Program-made: the position numbers and the translations under genes | Shown here: positions 1 to 11,389 of the stretch, one piece after another | How positions within the stretch are numbered: the first letter of the stretch is position 1 | How the letters are laid out: every line of letters starts with the position of its first letter | Notes under the pieces: model-generated | Seen by the model: the letters and a program-made list of their open reading frames with translations, nothing else | Told to the model about the DNA's origin: nothing | Database searches by the model: none | DNA from: Phoenix dactylifera | Taxonomy: Eukaryota > Streptophyta > Magnoliopsida > Arecales > Arecaceae | Assembly (NCBI RefSeq): GCF_009389715.1 | Contig: NC_052392.1 | Coordinates: 35,075,144 to 35,139,143 of the forward strand | Length of the DNA stretch: 64,000 bases | Reading direction: 5' to 3'

Positions 1-99
1 CAATATCTGTCATATATTAGTTTTCTGATCTAAATCAAAAGAACCATTTTATTTTACAAATCATTTTGTGGTTTTCAAATATATTCTGGAAATTTGCAG

Positions 100-3000
100 G
101 GTGGTGGTTGGAGAGGTGGATTCAGGGTTCTCGCTGTTTTTGGTGAAGAAGAGGAAGGTAGCCTGGAGAAGAAGAGCACTTGGGGAGCAATATTTAATGT
201 TGAAGATCCAAGGCCTAGAGTGCCACTATCCAAGGGAAAGTTCTTGGATGTGAACCAAGCTCTAGAGGTGGCCAGGTTTGATATACAGTATTGTGACTGG
301 AGGGCTCGTCAAGACCTGCTAAGCATTATGCTCCTTCATGAGAAGGTACTAATAACCTTCATATTGCCATGATCTATGCATTAAAGGACATCTGTGTGTT
401 TGCTATTTGTTATTGTAGATTAACATTTTAATTCTATTGGAGATTAAGTGGTCTTGATGAAAAATCTTTTTATGGTCCATGAGATCTGACGGAGGATATG
501 CGTGAATAATTTCTTATTATGTGATTGTCCTCACTTCTGAAAACTTTCCAAGGAAGATCTCATGATGACTGGTCCAAGCCAGCTACCTTCTCTGAATGAA
601 AATTTATCAATTGGCAACTAAGTTACATAGCCTGCAGTTTAACTGGATTTTTGAATACTAAAGAATGGTAAATACTATGAAAATGTCATCAAAGAATTAA
701 TGAGATAGCTCCACTTATTTCTAATTAAATCCAAAATATAATTACAGAACTAGTCAATTGTTTGCTAATATAGGTCATGAATTGCTATGAGCAAGGTTGG
801 TTTTAATTGAAAGAAGTTGTGCTGATTCAAGAAGTGTTGAGAAATAGTTGAATATTTTCTCAGCATAACTATAAGAGGAAATAAACACATGTTCTTTGTA
901 ATGTACATGACTTCTTTATCTGTGTTAGAGATCTTCCATTAAATGGGACCACGCATTAAGGATTAAGTTCAGAAGCTAGGTTTGTGAAATTTAAGTCTGA
1001 AAATACTTAACATTGACTATTTCCAGTTCACTAGCTTATCAAAGTTATTTATTCAGGTGGTAGAGGTCCTCAACCCTTTAGCTCGTGAGTACAAGTCAGT
1101 AGGGACCATGAAGAAAGAGCTTGCAGAGCTGCAGGAGGAACTTGCACAGGCTCACAGACAGGTTTATAAATATTGCAACTGACATAAGCCATCTCAAATA
1201 TTTTAATCATGGATTACTCTCTGCTTTAATGCACATTTGCATAACCCTGCTATAAAAAATTTATCAGGTTCATTTATCAGAAGCCAGGGTAGCTGCAGCA
1301 CTAGATAAGCTAGCATACATGGAAACATTGGTGAATGATAGACTACTACAGGAAAGAAACTCAACTGAATCCAGTTCCGACTGCACAGCACTTACTCCAA
1401 GCACTTCCTCAGCATCTACAGAAGCCTTAAAAGCTTCAAAAGCTAAGCCACATCGAAGAGGTTTAAATGTTTCAGGTCCTGTTCAATCCTACCACCCCAA
1501 CCTAAAGAACTTTTGGTATCCAGTGGCATTCTCTAGTGATCTGAGGAACGATAGCATGGTAAGCCAGCCCTGTACCTCCTTAAAGAGGGAAAGTTCATTA
1601 AAGATTGTTTTTGCTGTTCGTTCTGTGACCTGTTCCCATTTTTTTCCAGATACCAATAGATTGTTTTGAGGAACCATGGGTCTTATTTCGTGGGAAAGAT
1701 AAAAAACCAGGCTGTGTCCAGAATACATGTGCTCATAGAGCCTGCCCACTTCACCTTGGATCTGTGACTGAAGGCCGCATCCAATGCCCTTACCATGGTA
1801 ATTTATCTGCAAAATTTAACTTATTTGCAGGAACGAATAAACTTGGTTGTTGTTTTTTGAAAGTAGTTATTCCAAAACTGAGAGCCTTAAAATAGTTAAA
1901 ACTTAAGGCATAATAACAGCCTATGCAGAATGTGCATTTAGGATATCATGCATTGTAAATTGACCCTGTACTGGACTTTCTTGGATATAGTTTCTTGTAC
2001 TGAAGTTTACATTATTATGTATATATTTACTTTGATAACAAGAGAATATATTGTTAAAACAAAGTGATTGCAAGAACTGTAGAAGATCTAGATTGGAGAT
2101 TTGATGTTGTCATCCATTTGAATACAATACAACAGTGCAAACTGGCAAAGCACTGTTATTGATGTCATACATACAGTCATCTGCCCAAAAGAGAGAACAG
2201 AAAAAGATTCATGCAAGTAATTTTCTTGGTGGTCATATATTTCAGGTTGGGAGTACTCAACTGATGGAAAATGTGAAAAGATGCCATCTACTAGAATGCT
2301 GAATGTGCGGATACGATCATTGCCCTGTTTTGAACAAGAAGGAATGGTCTGGATTTGGCCAGGTGATGCACCCCCTATGGCTACTATTCCTTCCTTGCAA
2401 CATCCTCCTGGATTTAAAGTTCATGCAGAGGTAAAATTGTGCAGACTGATATCACATGATAATAAAATACTGAATATAAAATAACCGGAAATTTCTACCA
2501 CAATTTTCACTTAAAAACATCATAAATATCATAATAATTGAACCTGTTTAGAGTTATTTTCTTGTATCAATCATGCAGCATTCACCTAGTGGGTTGTATC
2601 GTATGCAGTTCTCACCATGTTTTCATTTCTAACAGATTGTGATGGAGCTCCCAATTGAGCATGGGCTTCTTTTGGATAATCTTCTAGACCTTGCTCATGC
2701 TCCATTTACTCACACCTCCACTTTTGCCAAGGGATGGAGTGTTCCCAGGTACTTCCCTCTCACCCAAAGACCATACTATGAAAAGGACAATATCAGTTTT
2801 TCTTCATAAACACCTTACAAAATATTGAAATATGCAAAAGAAATCCTCCATGAAAGAGGCAATGAAAAATGACAAAAGAGGATTTGAGACTTTTTCACCA
2901 CAATTAATTATAATTTCCTTTTCGGACTAAAAACTATATTGCTATTATGATTTTCGACTGCTAGTTCATTTGCAGTTATACATCTAGCCGAACATTCTCA

Positions 3001-4620
3001 GTTGTAAACTGATGTGGAACAGAATTTCTACACAAAGAAATACGGCCTAGTGCGAATAAAATTGCTTCAGTGTTATATTTTGATGAATTTTTTTTTTTGT
3101 TGATAGATGCCTCCAGTTTTCATACACCCCGTATGTCAAAGGAAATTTTTCTTGCCCCTCCTTTTTTTTGAGAAAAACAATTGTTCTTATCTCTTTGATG
3201 CTTCTTAGAAACATAAGGAAATAGTACCTCCTTTTGTGCTGATCTTGGGTTAACACATTGCATCTGAAAAATTACAGCTTGGTGAAGTTCCTAACACCTG
3301 CATCAGGTCTCCAAGGATACTGGGATCCTTACCCTATTGACATGGAGTTCCGACCCCCATGCATGGTCCTCTCTACAATTGGGATATCAAAGCCTGGAAA
3401 ACTGGAGGGGCAGAATACTAGGGAATGCTCCACACATTTACATCAGCTTCATGTGTGCTTGCCCTCCTCTAGACAGAAAACAAGGTTACTGTACAGAATG
3501 TCTCTGGATTTTGCCCCATTTCTTCAGCACATCCCCTTCGTGCATATATTGTGGAGGCACTTTGCAGAGAAGGTGAGCAGCATAGTGTAGTGAAAGTTTT
3601 CTTTCCTTAATTAGAGTTCAGCATGTCATATATCCATTAGCCTACACATAATTGAGTGTGAAGAAGCATCAGAACATAAAATAAATTTTGGACTGAAGCA
3701 TGCCTCTTATTTGATAATATGATCACAACATAACCTTGGTGTCTCCGTTTCTATCACTGGATCATATCACCATGAAAGATGTTACCATATGGTGCACTCA
3801 CTTTTGTTTTCACACCATATCTAGCAACCACTTCAAGCCCGAAAACCAAATTAGGGCAAATTCTTGTACTTTGTTGCCTCCATGTTGATAAAGCTTCATA
3901 ACGTATGAGTATTTTTAGCAACAAAAACATATAGATTAAAAAGGAGAGGAAAACACCCATTTTGTTCAGATCTGAGAAAGTATATCCAAACGAAGCTAGT
4001 GCACAATTCTGTAATTGTCAAAACTATACAAAGTGGCTCATGCAAACCAATCTTTGTGAGCAACTGAAGCTTTATTCAAATAAATAACCAATGAATCACA
4101 TGTACAAAAGGCATTTATATAGGATTAGAGTTTCGATAACCTAGAGCTGCGGTATATTACGATGTTTAGCGAGAAGACTATCTTTCATCATGCTTAGGAA
4201 GTAACATGTGTATAACCCAATCTGTTATAAGACAATTTTGGAGTGCTGGAGTGAGATTTGGGAATATAAGATAATTCATAGCAAAAACATATCTTCTCTC
4301 CTAGAAAAGTCAAAAAATCATACCAAGCATATCCTCGGTTGCCAGAGATCATATGGTGACTGTGAGCCTTCTTTGTGATCATGCTTGTTGCTATTAGTGC
4401 TTTCAAACTTACATTCTCCTTGTGTGGTGTTAACTCTCGTACCCAGGTGCTGAATGAGGACCTGCGGCTTGTCATCGGCCAGCAGGACCGGATGATCAAC
4501 GGGGCCAATGTATGGAACCTGCCAGTATCATATGACAAACTTGGGGTACGGTACAGATTGTGGAGAGATGCAGTTGAGAGCGGAGCCAAGAGATTGCCAT
4601 TCAGCAAACAAGATAAATAG
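100..4620 (+). CDS. CAO: Chlorophyllide a oxygenase (CAO), 8 exons, 5' exon missing
   Basis: Plastid Rieske mono-oxygenase that oxidises the C7 methyl of chlorophyllide a to a formyl group, giving chlorophyllide b. Exons inferred from GT-AG sites and continuous similarity to the plant family: 100-345, 1057-1161, 1268-1558, 1650-1797, 2246-2430, 2636-2748, 3278-3572, 4447-4620 (TAG). Phases agree at every junction and give about 517 residues; Arabidopsis CAO is 536, so only a short transit-peptide exon lies upstream. Visible parts: A domain with the degron-like [10 protein letters not shown] near residue 73; a coiled-coil B linker; Rieske ligands in CAH and CPYH (exons 4-5); the mononuclear iron motif N-x2-D-x2-H-x4-H in exon 6 ([13 protein letters not shown]); and the conserved C-terminal stretch ending in LPFSKQDK. 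No frame damage was seen in these exons. A decayed copy of the last exon lies at 48329-48500. Confidence 0.96.
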
Positions 4621-5885
4621 CCCATGAATATAGCAAGCTCCTTAACATACTACTTCGGGTTCTTCCATCATCATTCTTTGCAATACAAATGTAATAAACC
4701 ATCGACCATATATGATGGAAGGTACAATGGCCTCAGAACCAATCACTGATTCACAGATGATCCCTTGAGGAGGTCTACAAGCAGTAGCTCCGGGAGCAGA
4801 CAGAAGATAACCGGTCCATTCCCTGTAAAAATAAACTGTACACTAGTCTGAATATGGAGGCATGCTTGTATGCCTTGATTGTTTTTGGTGTACAGAGAGG
4901 ATCCTAATTTTGGACTTCAATTGCTCCTCATTTTTCTTTGTTTTTGCACATTCTTTACTGCTTTATGTTATCTTAGTTCCTGACCTTTTGTTTTGTGTTT
5001 ATTACCCCTCTGGAAAATAGGAGAAGTCAGAAGTCTTCTTTTTTCCATTGATCTCGGCAAAACCAACTCACAGAGAAGTTACTCGGTATGATAGCTTTTT
5101 TGCATTCTATGTTTCAGCTTTTCTTTTTTAACCTCTCCCAATTATCCCTTTCCCTTCTTTCCTAATCATCCACCTGTCTGGCCTTCATATTTTCTTAATT
5201 TCAACAGAAAGATCCAAAATTGGTGAAGCAGACTTATTAATCTCTGTTTTAACTGTTTTTCACAAAATGGTGGATGGGATAAGTACTACAACTGCACTAT
5301 CAACTTAGTCAGCATTTTACAAACTTTCCAAGCTTTAATCACTTTCATCCCATGTAAATAGTTTCTCGGATTGCAATGGTATAGGTTAAAGTTCGAAATT
5401 TTTACCCACAGTAGATCAGCAGCACTTCCAGTGACACAACTCTACTTATTTATTTATTTATGTATAACCAGCTTTTGAGTGCCACTGTACCAAAACATTC
5501 TTCATCATCGCTTAGTTGTTTACAATAAAAAAAAAGCCCAAATTTGAGCGTAATTTTTTTTCTTTGAAATATAGGGAGGAAAAACTACCCCAAGATTCAT
5601 TGAGTCAGGGAAAGGAAAACTGGAGGAATTTTATTTTCTTTACAAAAAACTGTAGCTTAAATTGTATTACAAGAAAAAAAAAAGATTTTTTCTATTAACA
5701 CCGTCGACCTCTGTATATACTGCAACTTCATTTGACATATGAAGCAGCCACATCAAAGAAAACGAAACGAAAAGAAAAGGGAGTAGGAACCCTAACCCTA
5801 GCAAGCCATAGCTCTTGCAAAGCTAGCCAAAAGTTCCACCTTTCCTCCACCCTCAGACCCAAAACCCCAGCCGGAGACGCCTCCC
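4621..5885. other. CAO 3' flank, no gene seen
   Basis: Non-coding. AATAAA-type signals at 4693-4698 and 4830-4835 could serve CAO 3' end formation. The rest is T-rich intergenic DNA that recurs with small indels at about 48501-49737, as part of the large segmental duplication. The right part probably includes the 3' UTR of the minus-strand zinc-ribbon gene. Confidence 0.6.
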
Positions 5886-6254
5886 TCAGAGGGCGGCCCC
5901 ACAGAAGGGGCAGAAGCGGAAGTGCGGCTCGACGACGCGATCGCAGGAGTAGCACCGGAGAGCATCGGCGACGGACGGCCGCCGCGCGCCCTCATCGAGG
6001 AAGCCCCCTCGGCCATCATCGGCGGCGGAGGAGGGACCGGGAGGGAGGGATCTGGGGAAGAGGAAGGAGCAATCGCGGCAGTAGAAGGCGGGCTCCTTAC
6101 CAGGCCAGCGCCAGACGGGGACGAAGAAGAGGTTGAGCACCTTCTCGTACTCCACCAAGTCGGCGTAGAAGCCGCACCGGATGCAGCGGCCAGCTCTCTC
6201 CTTGAGCACCCGCCCCGCCTCCTGCTCCAACCCTCCCACGAAGAAGAAGAACAT
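5886..6254 (-). CDS. Small zinc-ribbon protein, plant zinc-ribbon family
   Basis: A 122-residue single-exon reading frame starting MFFFFVGG and ending CPFCGAAL. Four CxxC pairs are visible: CIRC (about residue 24), CRDC (about 59), CYSC (about 100) and CPFC (about 117). This is enough for two four-cysteine zinc sites. The first half also has the block LVEYEKVL followed by FFVPVWRWPGKEP, which I recognise from small plant zinc-ribbon proteins of unknown role; that assignment is from memory. The middle is a less conserved Pro/Ser/Gly-rich linker. The gene converges on CAO. Its ATG is only about 40 bp from the edge of a copia-type LTR at 6294, so any native promoter has been displaced. A second copy at 49738-50106 has lost its start. 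Function unknown. Confidence 0.75.
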   Translation of the reverse strand: MFFFFVGGLEQEAGRVLKERAGRCIRCGFYADLVEYEKVLNLFFVPVWRWPGKEPAFYCRDCSFLFPRSLPPGPSSAADDGRGGFLDEGARRPSVADALRCYSCDRVVEPHFRFCPFCGAAL

Positions 6255-6293
6255 CTTTTTCTTGCGGCCGACGATCGGTCATTTGGTCGCTTT

Positions 6294-7752
6294 TGTTGGG
6301 ACGGAGATCCATTAAAAGAAAGATTCAAAAGTATAGTCATGGAGTCGACTCCTTCAGAGCCGACTCTAGCACTCTGGAGTTTCAAGAAACAGTGCTCGAG
6401 TCGACTCCGAAACTCTGCGAGTCGACTCCGATTGAGAACAGACAAAAAGACAGAGAGTTGATTTTCAGCGCTACAGTGCTCGAGTCGACTCCAACTTCAG
6501 CGCTACAGTGCTCGAGTCGACTTCCAGCTACAGTGCTAGCAGACTCTTATTCACGAGTCGACTCCTACTTCAGCCGAGTCGACTCGAACACGCTGGGAGG
6601 TATAACGGCTAGTTTTTTCTTGACTCCAACGGCTCTATTTTTGTCTCTAACGGCTAGATTTTTGTTTCGACTCCCTCTAAAGCTATAAAATCAAGGAGAG
6701 ATCAAGGGGAGAAAATAAGGAAGTGGGAGAAAACACATAGGGAATAGATTTCAAAGAGACTTCAAGAGAAACCTCCCAAAAGCACAAAAGGGCCATTTAA
6801 AGCAAAAGTAAGAGAAGAAGAGCATCTGAGTGAATTCCAAAGCTTCCTCTCCAACTGTGTGCTGCCTCAATGATCCTCTATCTCGTGTGAAATTAGAAGA
6901 GGGTCAAGTAAAGAAGAAGCCGAGTTCCTTCATCTACAGAACTTGTTTGAGGGCTTCTTCTCTTTACTCTATTTGTTTATATTGTTATATCTGCTTGTTT
7001 AAGAAGCTTGTATTTGCTTTAAACTCTTGTTCTAATATCTTGTAACTTGATTCAATCAAGGGATTGAATCAAGAGGTTAAGGTTTGTTGGTGAGCCAAAG
7101 GGAAAACCAACGGTGTAAGGTTGTGGTTGGTGAATCGGGAAAAACCAACTGAGTTTGATTGTGAACCCGAAAAAATAATTGGTTGGTTCTAGTCGGTGAG
7201 CCTGTGAAAACCGACCGAGTTCGTTGTGATCTCGTGAAAACAACAAGTTAGGTTGTGAGCTTGTAAAACAACCGGCTGTAATCTGAGGGATTATAGTGAA
7301 ATTTCCAAGAGGTCTTGGGGAGTGGATGTAGGTGTTGGGGTGCACCGAACCACTATACGTTTGTTGTGTTTGTGATGCTTTCTTTCATTGTTTAATTTCC
7401 TCACTTACTTACTTAGATAGATATCTAATTGAGTTGCTTGCTTAACTCTTATCCGCGTATCCTTTAGTTGCAAGTATATTCAAATTGTTTAATCAAGTTT
7501 CTTTTAATAAAACTGCATTAAGATTCATTATATTGAAATACTTGCTTGGGGAAATCTAGACTAATTATTTATTGAGTCCGCTTCTTAATAGTTTTAATCT
7601 TGATCAGATTAGAATCAAACTATTGCTAAGTTTAAATTCCACTGTGCATCTATACAACTTAGCCTAATTAATTGAAAAGTTTAGAAATAGTTGAAAAGTT
7701 TTAAAAGATCCAATTCACCCCCCCCCTCTTGGGTTGTATCTACTGGGCAACA
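6294..7752 (+). mobile_element. Copia-type (SIRE-like) LTR, isolated
   Basis: Begins TGTTGGGAC and ends GGGCAACA, giving the TGTTG...CAACA ends typical of copia LTRs. A TATAAAA box lies at 6684-6690 on the plus strand. The right end has the C-run and TTGGGTTGTATC seen in SIRE-type LTRs. Length is 1459 bp, with no internal coding region beside it. The flanking 5-mers (GCTTT and GGTTT) differ, and the right flank is the interior of a gypsy LTR, so a deletion probably accompanied or followed insertion. The left edge is uncertain: a 16-bp stretch near 6303 also occurs at 50108 in the other copy of the segment, which could place the edge slightly further right. Confidence 0.65.
6342..6585. repeat. 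Cluster of the palindrome GAGTCGACTC inside the LTR
   Basis: The perfect 10-bp palindrome GAGTCGACTC occurs at 6342, 6398, 6419, 6482, 6555 and 6576, with a 9/10 match at 6514. Several copies are preceded by ACAGTGCTC. The cluster lies 100-340 bp upstream of the LTR TATA box, the usual place of an LTR enhancer. A role as protein-binding sites is inference. Confidence 0.8.
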
Positions 7753-8179
7753 GGTTTGTCACTGCAAGCAAAGCGCAGTTATTTTGGATTGCTACTGGGC
7801 CGAAGCGCGGATGTTTTGGTTTGCCAATCATGCGCCGAAGCGTGATCTTGAATAGTCCAAATTAAAAAGATAAGCTTAGTGGAAAATCTGGATAAAAATA
7901 GAAGATTAAAAGTATAAAACCATTGCATTATAATATCTTAACTGGTTTCTGGAACAGGTTATAGGTCTTCTCTTATTCTTTCAGAGTTGCAGGATATATA
8001 GTTTCAGATGGGTTAGGCGTGGAGTCCGAGCATTAGAGTTATGAGTTATGAGTTAGTTAGTTTATTTTCTAGTACTGAGGAACATTTGAAGATTTTATAA
8101 CTGAACCTGTTGGATCGCTCTAAGGCTCATGCGGGTGTGTTATGTGCTTAGACCTTGATGTTTGATTTGGGGCGTGACA
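7753..8179 (+). mobile_element. Right-end remnant of a gypsy LTR
   Basis: Matches the right part of the solo LTR at 51460-54140, including the GGGCCGAAGCGCGG minisatellite-like units and the end GGGGCGTGACA. It is followed by CAACC, the same 5-bp target sequence that flanks the solo LTR in the other copy. The insertion therefore predates the segmental duplication. The left part of the LTR is absent here. Confidence 0.75.
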
Positions 8180-8452
8180 CAACCACATTAGATCCAATAG
8201 CTTACTTCAAAGAAAATTACAAACCAACCATGATACATCATAGCAAATTATTTTTAGGAGATCAACAGCATAGCCAACCTTATTTATCTATACTGCCTAA
8301 CAACCACAGTCAACCGTCTAGATTCGATTCTCCCCAGATAAACGAAAAATTCTCCAGTATCCATGTTTGGAGGGATTCTTTCTTATCCACTCACCCTTCC
8401 ATTATATCTATCTTCTGATCCCTGTTTGCATAGGCAAGCAGGTTAATAACAC

Positions 8453-10324
8453 CTATGAAGGGTGAACATAGGACAATGCAGAAAATACTGCCTGCTCGAC
8501 GGTCAGCAAGAGAAGAAAGACCGCTGCCAACACTGAAATTGTAGTCCATGGGTTGCCAAGATAGTCTCGCCTCAAAGCAGCAAGCCATTTGTGCCATTTG
8601 AAGTCACAAAACTTGTTTATTTCCTCAATCTGATTTGTAAGGTGGTTCTTTTTCTGAACATAGTGCAAATGACTGCCCAACTGATTGAAGAGGTCTGCCA
8701 CATCTTGAGGACTGCTTAGCTTATGTTTCAGTATGTCTTTCAATTGGAGCAACCGCACGTCCTCAGCCTGGTCGATGATGCAGTCCATAAAGAGTGCGTA
8801 TATTGTAAAGTACATCTCAGTGTCGAAATAGCACTGTTCAAAAGCTATGAGGTTTTGGAAGAGAGGACCGGTATAGTCATAGATTTGCAGTTGTGGGATC
8901 TCCATCCGCCCACTCCTAAGCTTTAAACACAAATTCCAGAGGCATTGCAGTGGCATGAGCTTCATGTTTCTTGTCTGGAATTCCATGTTCAAGAAACATT
9001 CTGCCGAATCCTTCCTCTTGAACTTCACCCCAGCCCTGTCGAGCTCCGTCGCACTAGGAATCCACTTGGGTGTAGATGTCGGAGACCCTTGTGCAGATGT
9101 CGAAGTCGGTGCAGATCTCGGATCCCCTTGTGAAGGAGCGGCTTCCTCTTGTGCAGGAGTAGCTTCCCTTTCCCTTGTGGGCTCTGCTGGCTTTTCTGGA
9201 GGGATCCGAGATGAATAAAATAGATGGAGCAGATGATGGTATTCTTCGGGGGACTTCTTCTTGAATGATTTGGATTCCTCGGGATGGATGTCCTTGAAAA
9301 GCCCGAGAGCAAGGTCAACAAGATCCAACCGATCCTCGCTTGTTTTGAGATGACGAAATAGAAAATGGATGATAAAGAAAGGAATTTGGTTCTCAAGCTT
9401 CAGCAGATCATAAACCACTAAATTAATAGTGAACTGCCCTGCCACAGTTGGGCCCTCAAGCTGTTCATCCTTCTCGCCGATATTTAAAACCTCCTCCTCG
9501 GTTGCCTCGCGTTCCAACTTTCCTACCTCTTTCTCCTTTACAATCCCCTTTCCCTTTTTATCCTTCTCCTTGATATCTATAACAAACTCTCCTTCCCTCA
9601 TCCCAATCGTAAACTCTCTCCTCTTCTTGCCCTCATCCTCCTCGGTTGCCTCGCCTTCCGACTTTCCTACCTCTGTCTCCTTTAAAATCCCCTTTCCCTT
9701 TTCATCCTTCTCCTTGATATCTAAAACAAACTCTCCTTCCCTCATCCGAATCATAAACTCTCTCCTCTTCTTGCCCTCATCCTCCTTGGTTGCCTCGCCT
9801 CCCAACTTCCGTACCTCTCTCTCCTTTGCAATCCCCTTCCCCTTTTTATCCTTCTCGATATTTAAACCCCTTTCCCATATCTCAATCTTGATCTCTCTCC
9901 TTTGCAATAATCTTCGCATTCTTTGTCCCCTTCCTGGTTCCAATGGTTTCTTCCTGGGACACATTTTTAGCATGAGGTAAATGATGAAGCACCCATCAAG
10001 CAACATGATCAATGCCATATCTTGGGCATTCAGTTTGGAGAATTCCTGAGAGTAGCAGCTCCGGACCTCCTCATCCAGATACTTCAACATCGACAAGCAG
10101 GAGTCGAACAATTCACTTGCATCCTTTTGACTTTGATGACGCGAGTCACGCGATAGAAGGTGCCGGACACACCGCCACTTGTGGTACTTCGTGATGTAAC
10201 TCCCCAGGATTTTGCGGCGAAATGGTCCGAGGCAAACAATTTTTGGTTCGTAGGCTTTTTCATCCAACTGTCGGATGTGCTTGGGGACCTCGAAGATGGT
10301 GCATAGTTCCTCGGGATGGTCCAT
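8453..10324 (-). CDS. DUF247 (UPF0481) family protein, copy 1
   Basis: A 623-codon frame in the plant DUF247 family, whose biochemical role is unknown. Family marks: AYEPKIVCLGPF near residue 25, LLDGCFIIYL near 108, LENQIPFFII near 310, NLIAFEQCY in the C-terminal half, and one C-terminal transmembrane segment (ISVLAAVFLLLLTVEQAVF). The frame stays open upstream of the Met at 10324 to a splice acceptor (CAACAG, exon start about 10418), adding residues such as DEEWGKKYPDDEAWF that fit the usual N-terminus; the real start is probably in an unseen upstream exon. Residues 143-286 are a Lys/Glu-rich repeat absent from copy 2 (54416-55756), and a Thr/Ser/Pro-rich insert follows the YSSRIPPEKP stretch. 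These explain 623 against 446 residues. A gypsy LTR array lies about 1 kb upstream of the acceptor. Confidence 0.85.
   Translation of the reverse strand: MDHPEELCTIFEVPKHIRQLDEKAYEPKIVCLGPFRRKILGSYITKYHKWRCVRHLLSRDSRHQSQKDASELFDSCLSMLKYLDEEVRSCYSQEFSKLNAQDMALIMLLDGCFIIYLMLKMCPRKKPLEPGRGQRMRRLLQRREIKIEIWERGLNIEKDKKGKGIAKEREVRKLGGEATKEDEGKKRREFMIRMREGEFVLDIKEKDEKGKGILKETEVGKSEGEATEEDEGKKRREFTIGMREGEFVIDIKEKDKKGKGIVKEKEVGKLEREATEEEVLNIGEKDEQLEGPTVAGQFTINLVVYDLLKLENQIPFFIIHFLFRHLKTSEDRLDLVDLALGLFKDIHPEESKSFKKKSPEEYHHLLHLFYSSRIPPEKPAEPTREREATPAQEEAAPSQGDPRSAPTSTSAQGSPTSTPKWIPSATELDRAGVKFKRKDSAECFLNMEFQTRNMKLMPLQCLWNLCLKLRSGRMEIPQLQIYDYTGPLFQNLIAFEQCYFDTEMYFTIYALFMDCIIDQAEDVRLLQLKDILKHKLSSPQDVADLFNQLGSHLHYVQKKNHLTNQIEEINKFCDFKWHKWLAALRRDYLGNPWTTISVLAAVFLLLLTVEQAVFSALSYVHPS
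9467..9898 (-). repeat. In-frame 144-bp tandem repeats in DUF247 copy 1
   Basis: About three units of 45-48 codons with the core KGKGI-KE-EVGK-E-EATEEDEGKKRREF. Units begin near residues 146, 191 and 239 of the minus-strand protein. All lengths are multiples of three, so the frame is kept. The other copy has only a short equivalent (REGEVVLNIEEDEQLEGP). Confidence 0.85.
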
Positions 10325-10418
10325 AGGCTGTGCTAAATTTACTTTCCTCCTAGCTTCTTTGAACCACGCCTCATCGTCAGGGTATTTTTTGCCCCATTCT
10401 TCGTCCGATTCTTCGCCC

Positions 10419-11175
10419 CTGTTGCGACCTAATTTATAAAGTACGTGGCCAAGTAAGTTACTATAACTTCTAAGAGAAATTATCTAACAGACATTTAGTT
10501 CAAAAATTAAAATAATTGATTTTCCATGCAAAAATTCCTCAGTTGTTGCGAGCAAACTGCTTTGATTATACAATATCTTGCACATGGGCCCAACAAATTT
10601 GGCAAGAAACCTTTTGTATTTAAATTATGGAAGTGACGGTATGCAAGTAATCTCTAGGATTTAATTATTTCTCATGCAGAAACAAGCAAAAATTTTAGAA
10701 TTAAGGGATCTAGACATCTGCTAGGAATAAGGATTTCCTATGGTTAGTTCAAAACCATATCACATCCATGATCCAAGAACTCCAAGAGAAATTATTAGAA
10801 AGCAACCATTTAAAAACAAGAAAGTTGACAATATTTGACCACAATTTGAAAAAGATAAATGACAGTTAAATCCTGAAACCTAGAAAGTAAAATGAAATAA
10901 GTAAGAATAGAGAAATGAAATTTGAATTATCTCTCATGTAGAAAATAAAAGATAAATAGAATGTACAGAATTTATATCATATTATCAAGAGTGCTAATTT
11001 CCAATTAGTAAAACATAATATTTAAAAATTACGTTGAGAATATGATAATATAAATGACAATAATGGAATTATGACTATTTGAGGTTTTCTATTTTTTTAA
11101 TTTATGAGATCTTTATTTTATTCAAGAAATGCCAGACTCGAGAAAAATTCCAACCACAACAAATTTCAGTCATTG

Positions 11176-11253
<78 letters not shown>

Positions 11254-11384
11254 ATAAAAGGATTCAAATAATCGTATTTGATAGTTGTTGTTTACACCAC
11301 ATTCTAATCTATAGTGGAGGTCTAAATATGGATTAGATGAGAGATAATTAAATAAGGATTCAAATTTCGTAATTGGTGGACGAT
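10419..11384. other. DUF247 upstream DNA with TA/GA microsatellite
   Basis: AT-rich non-coding DNA, closely matched at 55908-56880 and in part at 22446-22930. It holds a (TA)n run followed by (GA)n at about 11177-11251. It may include an intron or promoter of the DUF247 gene; no exon could be supported. Confidence 0.6.
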
Positions 11385-11389
11385 AGATT

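Noticed and set aside
9025-9980. Open frames opposite or overlapping DUF247 copy 1
   Set aside because: Shadows of the conserved minus-strand frame; the Ser/Pro-rich plus-strand one reflects the Lys/Glu repeats.
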